This document shows positions 9,806 through 19,008 of a stretch of 64,000 nt of DNA, one piece after another. The stretch spans positions 1-64,000 of the forward strand of contig CAVXXB010000011.1 in the NCBI GenBank assembly GCA_963765585.1, in the 5' to 3' direction. How positions within the stretch are numbered: position 1 is the first letter of the stretch; every line of letters starts with the position of its first letter. The position numbers were made by a program, and so were the translations under genes. The DNA is from CAVXXB01 sp963765585. Its GTDB lineage: Bacteria; Calditrichota; Calditrichia; JAJRVZ01. Under the pieces are notes generated by a model, which did no database searches, was not told the DNA's origin, and saw only the letters and a program-made list of their open reading frames with translations.

Positions 9806-9875
9806 AACCCACCTCTTTTTAGAGACATACTATTATTTTAAATATATAAAATCAATTGCATGATCATGTAGTTTT

Positions 9876-10244
9876 TTTGGCATTCGGGCTTGGGCATTGG
9901 ACATTCTTTGATAACATTCATTCACGACACCTGATATTGCCAATGGTAATGCCCAATGTCAAATTCCAAATGTCAATTCAAGTCCCAAATCCCAATAACC
10001 AATATAAGTAACCATATTTTGAACTTGAGTCATTGGAATTTCATTTGGCATTTTTGCTTGGGCATTGGACATTCTTTGATAACCTTCATTCACGACACCT
10101 GATATTGCCAATGGTAATGCCCAATGTCAAATTCCAAATGTCAATTCAAGTCCCAAATCCCAATAACCAATATAAGTAACCATGTTTTGAACTTGAGTCA
10201 TTGGAATTTCATTTGGCATTTTTGCCTGGGCATTGGACATTTTT
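9876..10244. repeat. Tandem repeat, period 168 bp, two full copies plus a partial third
   Basis: Copies start at 9876, 10044 and 10212, each opening TTTGGCATT, with an exact 168-base spacing. The first two are nearly identical, differing by a few substitutions (for example ATATTTT versus ATGTTTT). The third stops after about 33 bases. Inside each unit the words GGGCATTGGACATT and AATGCCCAATGTC are partly complementary, so each unit can fold on itself. It lies between the sensor and regulator genes and has no coding signal. A related fragment (CATTCGGGCTTAGTCATTGG) is at 35508-35535. Confidence 0.9.
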
Positions 10245-10279
10245 ATCGCAGTCCTGGATCACACATTTAACAACCCGAT

Positions 10280-13087
10280 TCAGCTTATTCTTCCTTCAAA
10301 TTTGATTTCCGTACCGGATTCCAGACTGGAAATTATGCTTAGCGTTCCTCCAATTTGCCTTGCCCGGTCTTTCATGTTTTCCAATCCATTCCCATTGGTT
10401 ATCTTTTCAATATCGAATCCCCGGCCATTATCAGTTAACTTCAATCTTAGTTTTTTTCCTAATAAATTAGAGCTCAGTATGATTTCCGTCGCATTACTGT
10501 ACTTTATACTATTATTGATCGCTTCATGAAATATATGAAACAAATGTTGCCGGTGCTCCATTTTTAAGTGCACCTTTTTAAGCGATTCCAGATTTTCTAC
10601 TTTAAATTGAATCTCTTTTGTCTCCAATAGATCGGTGTATGTATTTCCCAACCGGGATATTAAATCATATAATGAATCTCTCCGGGGATTCACCATCCAT
10701 ACGATGTGGCTCATACTGTCGATCAGATTTCGTGCCGTATTTCCTATCTTATCTAACTCTGTATTTACATTTTCTTTTGATTGATCCGGAAGTTTTTGGG
10801 CTATAACCTCACCCATTATCGATATTTCTGTCAATCCCGCACCAATATCATCGTGCAAATCGGCAGCGATTTTACTTCGTAATCGTTCAATTGCCAATAA
10901 TTGTCTAACACGGTTTATAATTATAAACGCCACACTGCCAATAACAGCAAGACTGAATAGAATTATGAACCACCAGGTTTTCCAAAATGGTGGTGTAATT
11001 ATGATCTTTACCGAAGGTCCGGTTTCATTCCATACACCGTCCCCGTTTGTACCCTTCACCCTGAAAAGATATTCACCGGGATCTACGTTTGTATATCCGG
11101 CAAACCGGCGCGTACCGGAATTTATCCAATCCCGATCAAATCCTTCCAGCATATACGCATATTGATTTCTTTCCGGTTTGGAAAAATCCAGTGAGGCAAA
11201 ATCAAAAGAAAAATAATTATCTTTATATGATAATGAAATCTCTTTAGTACTGTTTATTGTATTGCTCATGCCCGCCGGTTGATCAAAGATATGAAATCCG
11301 GTGAGAACTACCGGGGCCAGATATGGATTGTCATAAAGGCTATCGGGGTAGAATTCGGTCGCGCCGTCCACACCGCCAAATATCATACTTCCTTCGGCAG
11401 TTTTCACATAGGCACCGGTATTAAACTCATTACTATGAAGCCCGTCGCGCATATCATAATTTTTAATGATCCCATTCTGCAAATTAATATGGGATAAGCC
11501 ATTGTTGGTACTGCACCAGATATGCCCCGCGGAATCTTCCAATATCCCATAAATTATATCATTGGGCAGACCATTTTTCATCAAATATCGTGTAAAAATT
11601 GGTTGGTTCCGGTGCTGTTTTTCCAACCTGTTTAGTCCCAGCATGGTACCAAACCACAAATCCCCATTCTTTGCCTCATATATGGATAAGACATAATTAT
11701 TACTCAGGGAATTTGGATCATCAGAATTGTAAAAGAAATGCGTGAAATCCGGTTCTGACAAATTCAGGATGCTCTCCGTTTGAGTTCCGGATGAAAAAGT
11801 GATTTTATTCAAACCATTTGTTGTTGCCACCCAAAAATTTTCATCACTGTCCTGATAAATCGAAATGATACTATTGCCACTCAGACTGTTTGGGTTATCG
11901 GGTTGGTTAATAAAATGAGTAAAACTGTTCGATTGCGGATCATACAGATCGAGACCATTCCAGGTACAAATCCATAAGTTGCCAGAGTGATCTTCATAAA
12001 TAGCACGGACATTGTTACTGTTCAGTGAGCCCGGTTTTTTTGCATCATGTGTGAATTTAAAAAATTTTTGTGTGTCCCGGTCAAAGCGATTAATACCTGC
12101 ATTCTGGGATGAGATCCAGATATTTCCTTTTCGATCTTCCATAACCGATCTCAGGTTATTACTGCTAATACTATATCGATCCGCCGGGTTGTTTTTAAAA
12201 TGTGTATATAATCCTGTATTGCTGCCAAACCGGGTTAATCCACCACGATGGGTTGCAAACCAGATATCACCATCCCGACTCTGCATTATCGACCAGATGA
12301 TAGAATGACTCAGACTGTTTACATTGTCCGGTTTGCTTCGATACTGTTTAAAACGATCTGTGCCGGGATCGAAAATACTAATACCGCCGCCCAGGGTACC
12401 TATCCAGATTATGCCTCCCTTGTCTTCAAGTATTACGCGGATGCTGTTGCTACTCAAACTATTGGGATTCAGCTTATCATTATCATATATACTAAAAGTT
12501 TGTTTTGTTCTGTCAAATATCATCAAGCCGTTCATATGAGCGGCAACCCACATGCGGTTACTGGTATCCTCATAAACCAGACGAATATTATTTGTTTTGA
12601 TACTGTTGATATTGTTGTTTTCAGGTAAATATTGAGTGATTGCTTTTGTTTCCGGATTATACCTGTTCAAGCCATTAATTGTCGAGATCCAAAACAGATT
12701 GTTCCGGTCCTTATATACATGGCGAATACTTTTGCTGCTAAGTCGGTCAGGTATATTTTCACCATATAAAAATTCAGTAAATTCTCCCGATGTGAGATTA
12801 TATATATAAAGTCCCTTGTTTGTGGAGATCCACAAATTATTATTTTTATCAGAATACAAATTTCTGATAATGGCATCGCTTAGGATCGACTGGTATTTTG
12901 GATCGCTTATCCGGTTTTCAAATTGCCGGCTTTTCAAATTATAACAATTCAATCCGCCATATCTTGTACCTATCCACAAATTCTCCTGGTTGATCTCCAG
13001 TAATTGCTCTGACGCTATTATTGCTGATGCTATTTTTATCTGCTGGATCATGCAAAAATCGTTCAAACGAATCTGTTTCAGGATCAT
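10280..13087 (-). CDS. Giant two-component sensor kinase (reg_prop/Y_Y_Y), main and C-terminal part (frameshifted gene)
   Basis: With the N-terminal piece at 12939-13403 this makes a sensor of about 1040 residues. About ten regulator-propeller blades (NSLSSNSIRVILEDKGGIIW-type) are followed by a Y_Y_Y domain (YAYMLEGFDRDW, GEYLFRVKGTNGDGVW), one membrane helix (TWWFIILFSLAVIGSVAFII), a HisKA_3 dimerisation helix with the phospho-acceptor His in ADLHDDIGAGL, and an HATPase domain with LTDNGRGFD. The propellers are periplasmic and in Bacteroidetes relatives sense oligosaccharides. The signal passes to the NarL-type regulator at 9170-9805. One extra base near 12997 breaks the frame; removing it gives NSVRAITEINQENLWIGT, a normal blade. 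Confidence 0.85.
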   Translation of the reverse strand: MILKQIRLNDFCMIQQIKIASAIIASEQLLEINQENLWIGTRYGGLNCYNLKSRQFENRISDPKYQSILSDAIIRNLYSDKNNNLWISTNKGLYIYNLTSGEFTEFLYGENIPDRLSSKSIRHVYKDRNNLFWISTINGLNRYNPETKAITQYLPENNNINSIKTNNIRLVYEDTSNRMWVAAHMNGLMIFDRTKQTFSIYDNDKLNPNSLSSNSIRVILEDKGGIIWIGTLGGGISIFDPGTDRFKQYRSKPDNVNSLSHSIIWSIMQSRDGDIWFATHRGGLTRFGSNTGLYTHFKNNPADRYSISSNNLRSVMEDRKGNIWISSQNAGINRFDRDTQKFFKFTHDAKKPGSLNSNNVRAIYEDHSGNLWICTWNGLDLYDPQSNSFTHFINQPDNPNSLSGNSIISIYQDSDENFWVATTNGLNKITFSSGTQTESILNLSEPDFTHFFYNSDDPNSLSNNYVLSIYEAKNGDLWFGTMLGLNRLEKQHRNQPIFTRYLMKNGLPNDIIYGILEDSAGHIWCSTNNGLSHINLQNGIIKNYDMRDGLHSNEFNTGAYVKTAEGSMIFGGVDGATEFYPDSLYDNPYLAPVVLTGFHIFDQPAGMSNTINSTKEISLSYKDNYFSFDFASLDFSKPERNQYAYMLEGFDRDWINSGTRRFAGYTNVDPGEYLFRVKGTNGDGVWNETGPSVKIIITPPFWKTWWFIILFSLAVIGSVAFIIINRVRQLLAIERLRSKIAADLHDDIGAGLTEISIMGEVIAQKLPDQSKENVNTELDKIGNTARNLIDSMSHIVWMVNPRRDSLYDLISRLGNTYTDLLETKEIQFKVENLESLKKVHLKMEHRQHLFHIFHEAINNSIKYSNATEIILSSNLLGKKLRLKLTDNGRGFDIEKITNGNGLENMKDRARQIGGTLSIISSLESGTEIKFEGRIS

Positions 13088-13403
13088 AGCGGTTTAATCC
13101 ACCATTAAAAGTGCCTATCCATAAATATCCATCATAATCTTCAAATAAACACCAAATATTATTGTTAGAAATAGTAGTAGAATCATCTGGATCATGTTTA
13201 TATATTTTAAACTGATAGCCGTCATATCGGTTCAGACCGTCTTCAGTACCGAACCACATAAATCCTGATTGGTCCTGAATGATAGTTTCCACGGTTGTTT
13301 GCGACAATCCGTGTTCAATCGAGAGTCGCCTGAACCGTAAGTCATTGTTAGCCAGAGAAAGCTGACATAGGATGAGAATGAAGAAGACTATTTTTTTTAG
13401 CAT
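12939..13403 (-). CDS. Giant two-component sensor kinase, N-terminal part with signal peptide (frameshifted gene)
   Basis: Start of the sensor gene. Residues 1-18 are a signal peptide (KKIVFFILILCQLSLAN). They are followed by LRFRRLSIEHGLSQTTVETI, the canonical opening of periplasmic reg_prop sensors, and two full propeller blades (FMWFGTEDGLNRYDGYQF, YLWIGTFNGGLNRYDPETD). The last 20 or so residues of this frame (GDQPGEFVDRYKIWR) are out-of-frame sequence past the break near 12997; the true product continues into 10280-13087. Confidence 0.82.
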   Translation of the reverse strand: MLKKIVFFILILCQLSLANNDLRFRRLSIEHGLSQTTVETIIQDQSGFMWFGTEDGLNRYDGYQFKIYKHDPDDSTTISNNNIWCLFEDYDGYLWIGTFNGGLNRYDPETDSFERFLHDPADKNSISNNSVRAITGDQPGEFVDRYKIWRIELL

Positions 13404-13540
13404 AATTTATAAATCGGTTATAGACCGGTGGAGATTCCAAAAAGTAACCGTAAACTATTATAGATAACTTTATTATAACCTAAATCAACAAGTAATGAGG
13501 AGTTCATTCGTTTCTATGATATTAATAAATGGATTAGGGA

Positions 13541-14671
13541 TTAGGCCGCACGCCAGCGATCAAATTTTGATTTTGTAATTAATTTGGCAATTTTATACCA
13601 GCTCAACTTACCCCTGAGACGACCCAGTTTGATATATAAATCCTTACCTGATTCAGGAACCGTAAGCTGTTCATTCTCCGGTTTCCTTACCATGGACAGG
13701 GCGCTCGTGGGACATGTGGGAACACATAATCCACAGCCAATACATCGTTTCAGATCAATTTCAGCAAACCCATCCTCATATTGGATGGCATCCATTTGAC
13801 AACGCTCTGCACAAATTTCACATGCATCACACTGCTCTTTATCCGTAACTGCAATAAAAGCGCTTGATATGAATTCGGCCGGATTTGGATTCAGTTTTAA
13901 TGTACGCAGCACACCGCAACAACATCCGCAACAGCAACAAATATTATTAGCGTGTTTCGAATTGCCAGGTTGTAGAACAAGACCCTGCTCATCGGCAAGT
14001 TTCAAAATATCGATACCTTCATCCAATGAGATTTCGCGTCCCATTCCGTTACGTTTATAATAATCCGCTGCATTACCAAAAATGAGACATGCCTCATCCA
14101 GTTTACCGCATCCCTCCCCGGATATTTTCTTTTCCTGACGGCAGATGCATGGCGCAACCACAATTTTATCATGCCGGCGCATGAGTTGTTCCGCATCTTC
14201 GTAGGTCATAACATCAGATTTAACCTCAATACTTCGATTTACCGGGATAGTTCTGAGTTGTGGGATTTTCCAGGATTCTTCGAAGAGCAGAGGTATATAT
14301 TCATTCATATCCTGAATCAAACCCTCATCCAGGTTATTTACATGATACTCCCAAATCCCAATCACTATTTGATTGGCCATGAATAGTGTGGGTTTATTCT
14401 CTTTTTCGAGGCTATATATGAGTCCCTTATGGGCCATATCATCTAGCTGGTTAGAAATTTGTGCATGATCTTTCTTCGCCCGCAAAGCCACCACGGCAGC
14501 TGTTTCCGGTATAAGAGTCAAATGTACCGCCAGATCCGCCTCTTCCGTTGTAAATAGCCGTCTCAGTAGCCGGATATCCAGATCATCCTGGGTTTTAGGA
14601 AAACCAGCCGGCAGATCATCCAAATGCCGGGCAAGTCGTTGATAGACGCCGGTATTATCTTGTTCATTCAT
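13541..14671 (-). CDS. Winged-helix/4Fe-4S dicluster ferredoxin-like protein with a cysteine run
   Basis: About 376 residues from the ATG at 14671; a longer frame from TTG at 14707 is less likely. The first 120 residues are helical and resemble a winged-helix region (AAVVALRAKKDHAQISNQLD). A central region has CICRQE, a GCGKLDEAC segment and the run CCCCGCCCG, seven cysteines in nine residues. Residues about 285-345 carry two classic 4Fe-4S motifs (CDACEICAERC and CIGCGLCVPTC). The protein is soluble, with no signal peptide. Proteins of this type are annotated in anaerobes only as 4Fe-4S binding proteins; the partner and reaction are unknown. It stands alone between the sensor and the efflux operon. 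Confidence 0.75.
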   Translation of the reverse strand: MNEQDNTGVYQRLARHLDDLPAGFPKTQDDLDIRLLRRLFTTEEADLAVHLTLIPETAAVVALRAKKDHAQISNQLDDMAHKGLIYSLEKENKPTLFMANQIVIGIWEYHVNNLDEGLIQDMNEYIPLLFEESWKIPQLRTIPVNRSIEVKSDVMTYEDAEQLMRRHDKIVVAPCICRQEKKISGEGCGKLDEACLIFGNAADYYKRNGMGREISLDEGIDILKLADEQGLVLQPGNSKHANNICCCCGCCCGVLRTLKLNPNPAEFISSAFIAVTDKEQCDACEICAERCQMDAIQYEDGFAEIDLKRCIGCGLCVPTCPTSALSMVRKPENEQLTVPESGKDLYIKLGRLRGKLSWYKIAKLITKSKFDRWRAA

Positions 14672-14763
14672 AATCAATATAATAATCAGGGGAGAATTAA
14701 TAGGCAAATAAAATTGTAGCTACCAGGACAGAGAACCGAGTACCGAGAACCCAGTGCCGAGAC

Positions 14764-16008
14764 TTACTCATATCTCAAGGCTTCAACCGGTTCAATACTG
14801 GCTGCCTTGCGTGCGGGGAAAAAACCGGCCAGTAGTCCAATCAGAGACAAAAGACCAATAGAAACCAGCATAACGGAAGTGGAAAGTAACGGCCGGCCTA
14901 AAAACTCCAATGCACCCCCTTCAACCGGCATCATCCACATCACTTTTATAATACCCAGGGAGATCAGCATACCAATCGCTCCACCAAGAAAAGCAATCAG
15001 AAGGGATTCAAATATAAATTGAAAAACGATATAACTCTTTTTTGCACCCACAGCTCTTTTTATTCCGATTTCGCGGGTACGTTCTTTGGCAACCACATAC
15101 ATAATATTGGCCACACCCACACCGGCTATGATCAGTGACATGGATCCAATAACCGCCAAAAAAATATTTAAACCGCGGAATATTTTGCCACCTTCCATCT
15201 CGTTTTCGATAAAATTCCACATGGGAACCGCCCGTTCATCGGTCGGATCAAATTTGTATTTTTTTCCAAGAACACGGCGAATTTCCTGCTCAACAAACAT
15301 GCCATCTTCAAAACGGGCAGGCTTCACAATCATTTCATCCAGATACTTATCACCATAAATAGATTGAAATGTCGTAAAGGGAATGATCGCCCGTCGGTCA
15401 TCCGGTCCATTATTCATGGAGGTCTGGAGTTTTTTTGGCATGGTACCAACTACTTTAAAGGGGATGCCATCAATATCGACCATTTCACCAACCGGATTTG
15501 GTCGTCCAAATAATCTGGTAGCGATAACACTACCAAGAAACACAACCCGCCGACGTTCTTTGAGATCCTGCTCATTAAGAAATCTGCCGCCATGACCATG
15601 AAATGTGCGCCGCAGATATTCGAACTCCGGATACACCCCTTCCATATGTGTTGAATGAATATTGTCTCCTACTTTTAGCCGGACGCCACGGTTAAGCCCT
15701 GGCGCGGCGACAGCCACTTGTGGTATATTCTTCTCTATAACCGCACAGTCTTCTTTCCTTAGCAATATTCGTCTGCCGACAGGCAGACCTTCCCATTTTT
15801 TAGTGGTTTGACCACTGTACACACGAATGATTCTATCACCGGCATTCATTAAACCCTCACGCATGCGGAAAGAAAGTCCTTCACCAAATGCCATAAGCAA
15901 TGTTACCGCAATGATTCCCCATGAAATGGCCATCGTTGTAAGGAATGCTCTGGTTTTCTGTGATTTTAAATCTTCAACAAATTCGCGTAACAGGATTAGA
16001 ATATTCAT
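14764..16008 (-). CDS. MacB/FtsX-type ABC transporter permease
   Basis: 414 residues in the MacB permease layout: an N-terminal membrane helix (FLTTMAISWGIIAVTLLMAF), a periplasmic MacB_PCD domain (residues about 45-265), then three FtsX-type helices (SLIIAGVGVANIMYVVAKER, FESLLIAFLGGAIGMLISLG, MLVSIGLLSLIGLLAGFFPA) and the closing PARKAASIEPVEALRYE motif. Such permeases act with a cytoplasmic ATPase and a periplasmic adaptor in export or mechanotransmission. It is the third gene of the adaptor-permease-permease operon, with a 200-base repeat-filled gap upstream. No ATPase gene is present in the cluster. Confidence 0.85.
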   Translation of the reverse strand: MNILILLREFVEDLKSQKTRAFLTTMAISWGIIAVTLLMAFGEGLSFRMREGLMNAGDRIIRVYSGQTTKKWEGLPVGRRILLRKEDCAVIEKNIPQVAVAAPGLNRGVRLKVGDNIHSTHMEGVYPEFEYLRRTFHGHGGRFLNEQDLKERRRVVFLGSVIATRLFGRPNPVGEMVDIDGIPFKVVGTMPKKLQTSMNNGPDDRRAIIPFTTFQSIYGDKYLDEMIVKPARFEDGMFVEQEIRRVLGKKYKFDPTDERAVPMWNFIENEMEGGKIFRGLNIFLAVIGSMSLIIAGVGVANIMYVVAKERTREIGIKRAVGAKKSYIVFQFIFESLLIAFLGGAIGMLISLGIIKVMWMMPVEGGALEFLGRPLLSTSVMLVSIGLLSLIGLLAGFFPARKAASIEPVEALRYE

Positions 16009-16039
16009 GATAATTTTCTACTTTTAATCAGTTAATATT

Positions 16040-16212
16040 TTAAAGCCACTCGGCACTCGCTACTCGGTTCTGGTTCAGTATCCAGCATCTTGGATCCTGT
16101 ATCTTGCAGCATGCAACCAGTATCCCCGACAATTCGGGATCTCCGCTTCGCTCCGACAAGCATCTTGTATCCTGCATCCTGTATCCTGTATCCTGAATCT
16201 TGTATCTTGCAT
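16040..16212. repeat. Intergenic short-word repeat block between permease genes
   Basis: Two word families abut. About 16040-16075 reads GGCACTCGCTACTCGG-type words; about 16078-16212 is a run of ATCCTGTATCCTGCATC-type words with an interposed CCCGACAATTCGGGAT hairpin near 16125-16141. There is no coding capacity. Both families recur at other spacers in the window (9.1, 14.7 and 59.4 kb). Confidence 0.65.
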
Positions 16213-17303
16213 CATTTCGAATACCTCAGACAATCAATCACATTCAGCCGTGATGCGCGTCGTGCCGGAAAAAAACCTGACACGAAACCAATGACAGACA
16301 ATATTAATACGGTCACTACAGCAACCATGGGATTCAATTCCGGTGTACCCACCGCCTCTTTAAAACCCTCTGACGGTATAGCGGCAACCAACTGGATTAG
16401 TATCACGGCAAGGACAAATCCGATAAATGCACCCACGCCAATAATAACAAAGGCCTCCAGCATAAACTGACCAAATATATTCTTTGCTGTTGCACCGGCC
16501 GACCGGCGGATCCCGATTTCCGGGGTACGTTCCTGGACAACCACATACATAATATTTGCCAGCCCGATACCGCCGACAATCAGGGTTATTACACCAATCA
16601 TACCCATAAAAATGTTAAATCCCAGGGAGAAATAGAAAATAAATTCGTCCATGCTGGACGTATCCCATATTCCCAGCGTTTCTTTGTCTTTGGGATCAAA
16701 TTTAAACTTTTTACCCATTGTGTTATATACTTTTTGTTGTACGCTCTCAGAAATGGTTGGATCATCAATCTGGTATACAAAATTGCTCACATATTGATAC
16801 CCGAATACAGATTTAAAGGTAGTCATTGGAATAAATGCACGGTCACGATCACGTTGATTATACGATGAGTTTTGCGTCTTTTCTTTCATTACGCCAATTA
16901 CCAGATAGGGTGTATCATCGATAAACACATATTTCCCGATCACATATTCATTCTCGCCAAATAAAAAATCACGTAGTCTGTTTCCCAGAAATACAACTCG
17001 TCGTTTATGCTCGAGATCAAGATCATTTATCCAGCGGCCCTGGGGCTCAGGCCAGATATTACGCATGACACCGTATTCCGGGATGATACCGGTTACATTC
17101 GGTCGATTGACTTTATCACCTACCCTAACTGCCGAACGCCATTTACTGAATTCCGGGCTGATTCGAATGATTTCTTTAACTTCTGATCGAATCAGACTCG
17201 ATATCATTTTCAGTAAGCCGGATCCGTCGATCACGACCATACCCCTCAAATGGGATACTGGTTGATCCCGGCCATACAATGGCGATACCATCGCCAATTC
17301 CAT
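16212..17303 (-). CDS. MacB/FtsX-type ABC transporter permease, C-terminal part (frameshifted gene)
   Basis: Main part of a second permease, paralogous to 14764-16008. It carries the rest of the MacB_PCD periplasmic domain, with RVVFLGNRLRDFLFG matching RVVFLGSVIATRLFG of the paralogue, and the three C-terminal FtsX helices ending GFFPARRASRLNVIDCLRYSK. One extra T near 17199 separates it from the N-terminal part; removing it gives TENDIELIRSEVKEIIRISP, the usual pattern for this family. The full protein is about 418 residues. Confidence 0.82.
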   Translation of the reverse strand: MELAMVSPLYGRDQPVSHLRGMVVIDGSGLLKMISSLIRSEVKEIIRISPEFSKWRSAVRVGDKVNRPNVTGIIPEYGVMRNIWPEPQGRWINDLDLEHKRRVVFLGNRLRDFLFGENEYVIGKYVFIDDTPYLVIGVMKEKTQNSSYNQRDRDRAFIPMTTFKSVFGYQYVSNFVYQIDDPTISESVQQKVYNTMGKKFKFDPKDKETLGIWDTSSMDEFIFYFSLGFNIFMGMIGVITLIVGGIGLANIMYVVVQERTPEIGIRRSAGATAKNIFGQFMLEAFVIIGVGAFIGFVLAVILIQLVAAIPSEGFKEAVGTPELNPMVAVVTVLILSVIGFVSGFFPARRASRLNVIDCLRYSK

Positions 17304-17469
17304 GCATATTTTTACTCAATTGTTTCTCTAAACCCACCCCGAATGCCAGCAGAAGGATCACAGTCAGTGTTCCCCAGATCAGACCAAACATGGTCATGGC
17401 AGTTCTGGCTTTGTAGTGCCTCAGGTAGCTGAGTATCTCTCCAACCCTGTCAAGCACATTTGCAATCAT
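17176..17469 (-). CDS. MacB/FtsX-type ABC transporter permease, N-terminal part (frameshifted gene)
   Basis: Start of the second permease: an amphipathic lead, the first membrane helix (TAMTMFGLIWGTLTVILLLA) and the start of the periplasmic domain (GIAIVWPGSTSIPFEG). Its ATG overlaps the stop of the upstream adaptor gene, so the two are translationally coupled. The frame ends prematurely just after the break near 17199. Confidence 0.78.
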   Translation of the reverse strand: MIANVLDRVGEILSYLRHYKARTAMTMFGLIWGTLTVILLLAFGVGLEKQLSKNMHGIGDGIAIVWPGSTSIPFEGYGRDRRIRLTENDIESDSIRS

Positions 17470-18569
17470 GTTATTTCCTTGACTTCTTTTTCAAGAACTT
17501 CTTCGCCCTCCTCAAGTCCTTCCAATATTTCAATCAGAATCGCATCACTTAACCCGGTCTTGATAAAACGCTCTTCCGATCCTTCTTCACCAACCGGAAT
17601 ATCTACAAAAGCCGAATCATTTCGAAATGTGATTACACGTTCAGGAATGGCCAGCACACTGTCGCGACGGGCAATAATTACATTGGCATTGGCCGAATAA
17701 CCGGCTCTCAGAACGGAACTACCAACATCATTAATTTTAATCTCAATGGGAAAAACAGTGGTATTATCTTCTTTTTTTGCTTTCAAAGAGATGAGAATAA
17801 CAGAACCAGTGATTTCGGCACCCGGAATGGCTCCGATCTGCAGATCACAGGACAGGCCTTCTTTTATTTTGCCCACATCAATTTCATCAACAGTCCCTTT
17901 AAATAACAAATCATTCATATCAGCCATACGCATGATTGCTGTTCCCGGTTGATAGGATGTCAATGGAACCACCGGGTCACCCAGGTTAACATTCTTTTCA
18001 AGAATGTAACCACTTAGCGGAGACTTCACTACTGTTTCGATATTGGTATTGGCAATTCTTACTTTTCCTTTTACCATCAAATCCAGCTTTTCCTGAGCAA
18101 TCTGATGACGCAATTTGGCTTCATCATATTGACGGATTATGACTTCGGAATCATGATCCGAGACCAGTCCCTGTTTCTGTAATTTAGTATTACGGTCAAT
18201 TTCTTTTTCCAGGTTAGTTAATTCGATAGTTGCCATCTCTACATCACGCTTTGCCTGAGCCAGTTCCAACGGGGTTGGATCGGGTCGAACCTCGACCAGA
18301 GGATCGCCTGCATTAACGAAATCACCTACATCGGCATATAACCTTCCGACCACTCCGGAAACCTTGGATTTAACATCAATTTCATTCACGGGCTCAATTG
18401 AACCGACAGCCAGTGCCTTTTCAACAATATTATTCTTTTCAACTTTAACTGTTTTGCGACCATTTTCATCATCAGCCGAACCTGATGACATCGCTACTGT
18501 AATAATTATGACAAGTACAACCACAACAACTAATACGATTATCCATAGACGGGATTTCTTCTTCTTCAA
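17466..18569 (-). CDS. MacA/HlyD-type periplasmic adaptor subunit
   Basis: 367 residues. An N-terminal basic stretch (MKKKKSR) and one membrane helix (WIIVLVVVVVLVIIITVAM) anchor it in the inner membrane. Residues about 55-120 and 180-205 form the split biotinyl-lipoyl domain (VKSKVSGVVGRLYADVGDFV, then TVVKSPLSGYILEKNV), with a coiled-coil hairpin between. A beta-barrel and membrane-proximal domain follow. Adaptors of this class link an inner-membrane ABC pump to an outer-membrane channel. It is the first gene of the operon, overlapping the next permease by four bases. No outer-membrane factor or ATPase gene is adjacent. Confidence 0.86.
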   Translation of the reverse strand: MKKKKSRLWIIVLVVVVVLVIIITVAMSSGSADDENGRKTVKVEKNNIVEKALAVGSIEPVNEIDVKSKVSGVVGRLYADVGDFVNAGDPLVEVRPDPTPLELAQAKRDVEMATIELTNLEKEIDRNTKLQKQGLVSDHDSEVIIRQYDEAKLRHQIAQEKLDLMVKGKVRIANTNIETVVKSPLSGYILEKNVNLGDPVVPLTSYQPGTAIMRMADMNDLLFKGTVDEIDVGKIKEGLSCDLQIGAIPGAEITGSVILISLKAKKEDNTTVFPIEIKINDVGSSVLRAGYSANANVIIARRDSVLAIPERVITFRNDSAFVDIPVGEEGSEERFIKTGLSDAILIEILEGLEEGEEVLEKEVKEIT

Positions 18570-19008
18570 AGCAGGGCCTCCGATTTTTCAAAATAATATC
18601 AGCAAAAGTAATGAGCGATTTAGTGATTTATACGCCAGAGAATAGGATTTGTTACATTTTGAACAAGCAGTATTTTACATGTAATATATAAACAATATAT
18701 TACAAATATAAGAACTAATTACAAGTTTTTATATTGTCTTAGCCTTAGGTTAACAACCGAATAATGATTGTTAATTTAGTCCAGATCTATTTCCGACATT
18801 CTCAAGGACTTTAACCCGAATTTCGAGATCTATGGATAATGTTTTTTGACCGCAATGTACGCAAAGAATCACGAGAGATTCGCAAAGATTTTATTAATGG
18901 ATTTTGATTTTGTTGGATTGCTTTTTGATCGGGGAATGTATGTTTGAAATTATGGAATATATTGGAATTTTATATCAAGATAGTGGACAATAGAAAAATG
19001 TATCGCTT
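18570..19008. other. Intergenic region, likely promoter of the efflux operon
   Basis: No gene was seen. The part next to 18569 is AT-rich and should hold the operon promoter. At about 18845-18890 lies a fragment of the CGCAAAGA-word repeat family (ACGCAAAGAATCACG, TCGCAAAGATT), which recurs in fuller inverted form at 38.0, 41.2 and 44.3 kb. Confidence 0.45.

Noticed and set aside
9876..10244. CRISPR array
   Set aside because: The units are 168 bases, contiguous and without unique spacers; no cas gene is near.
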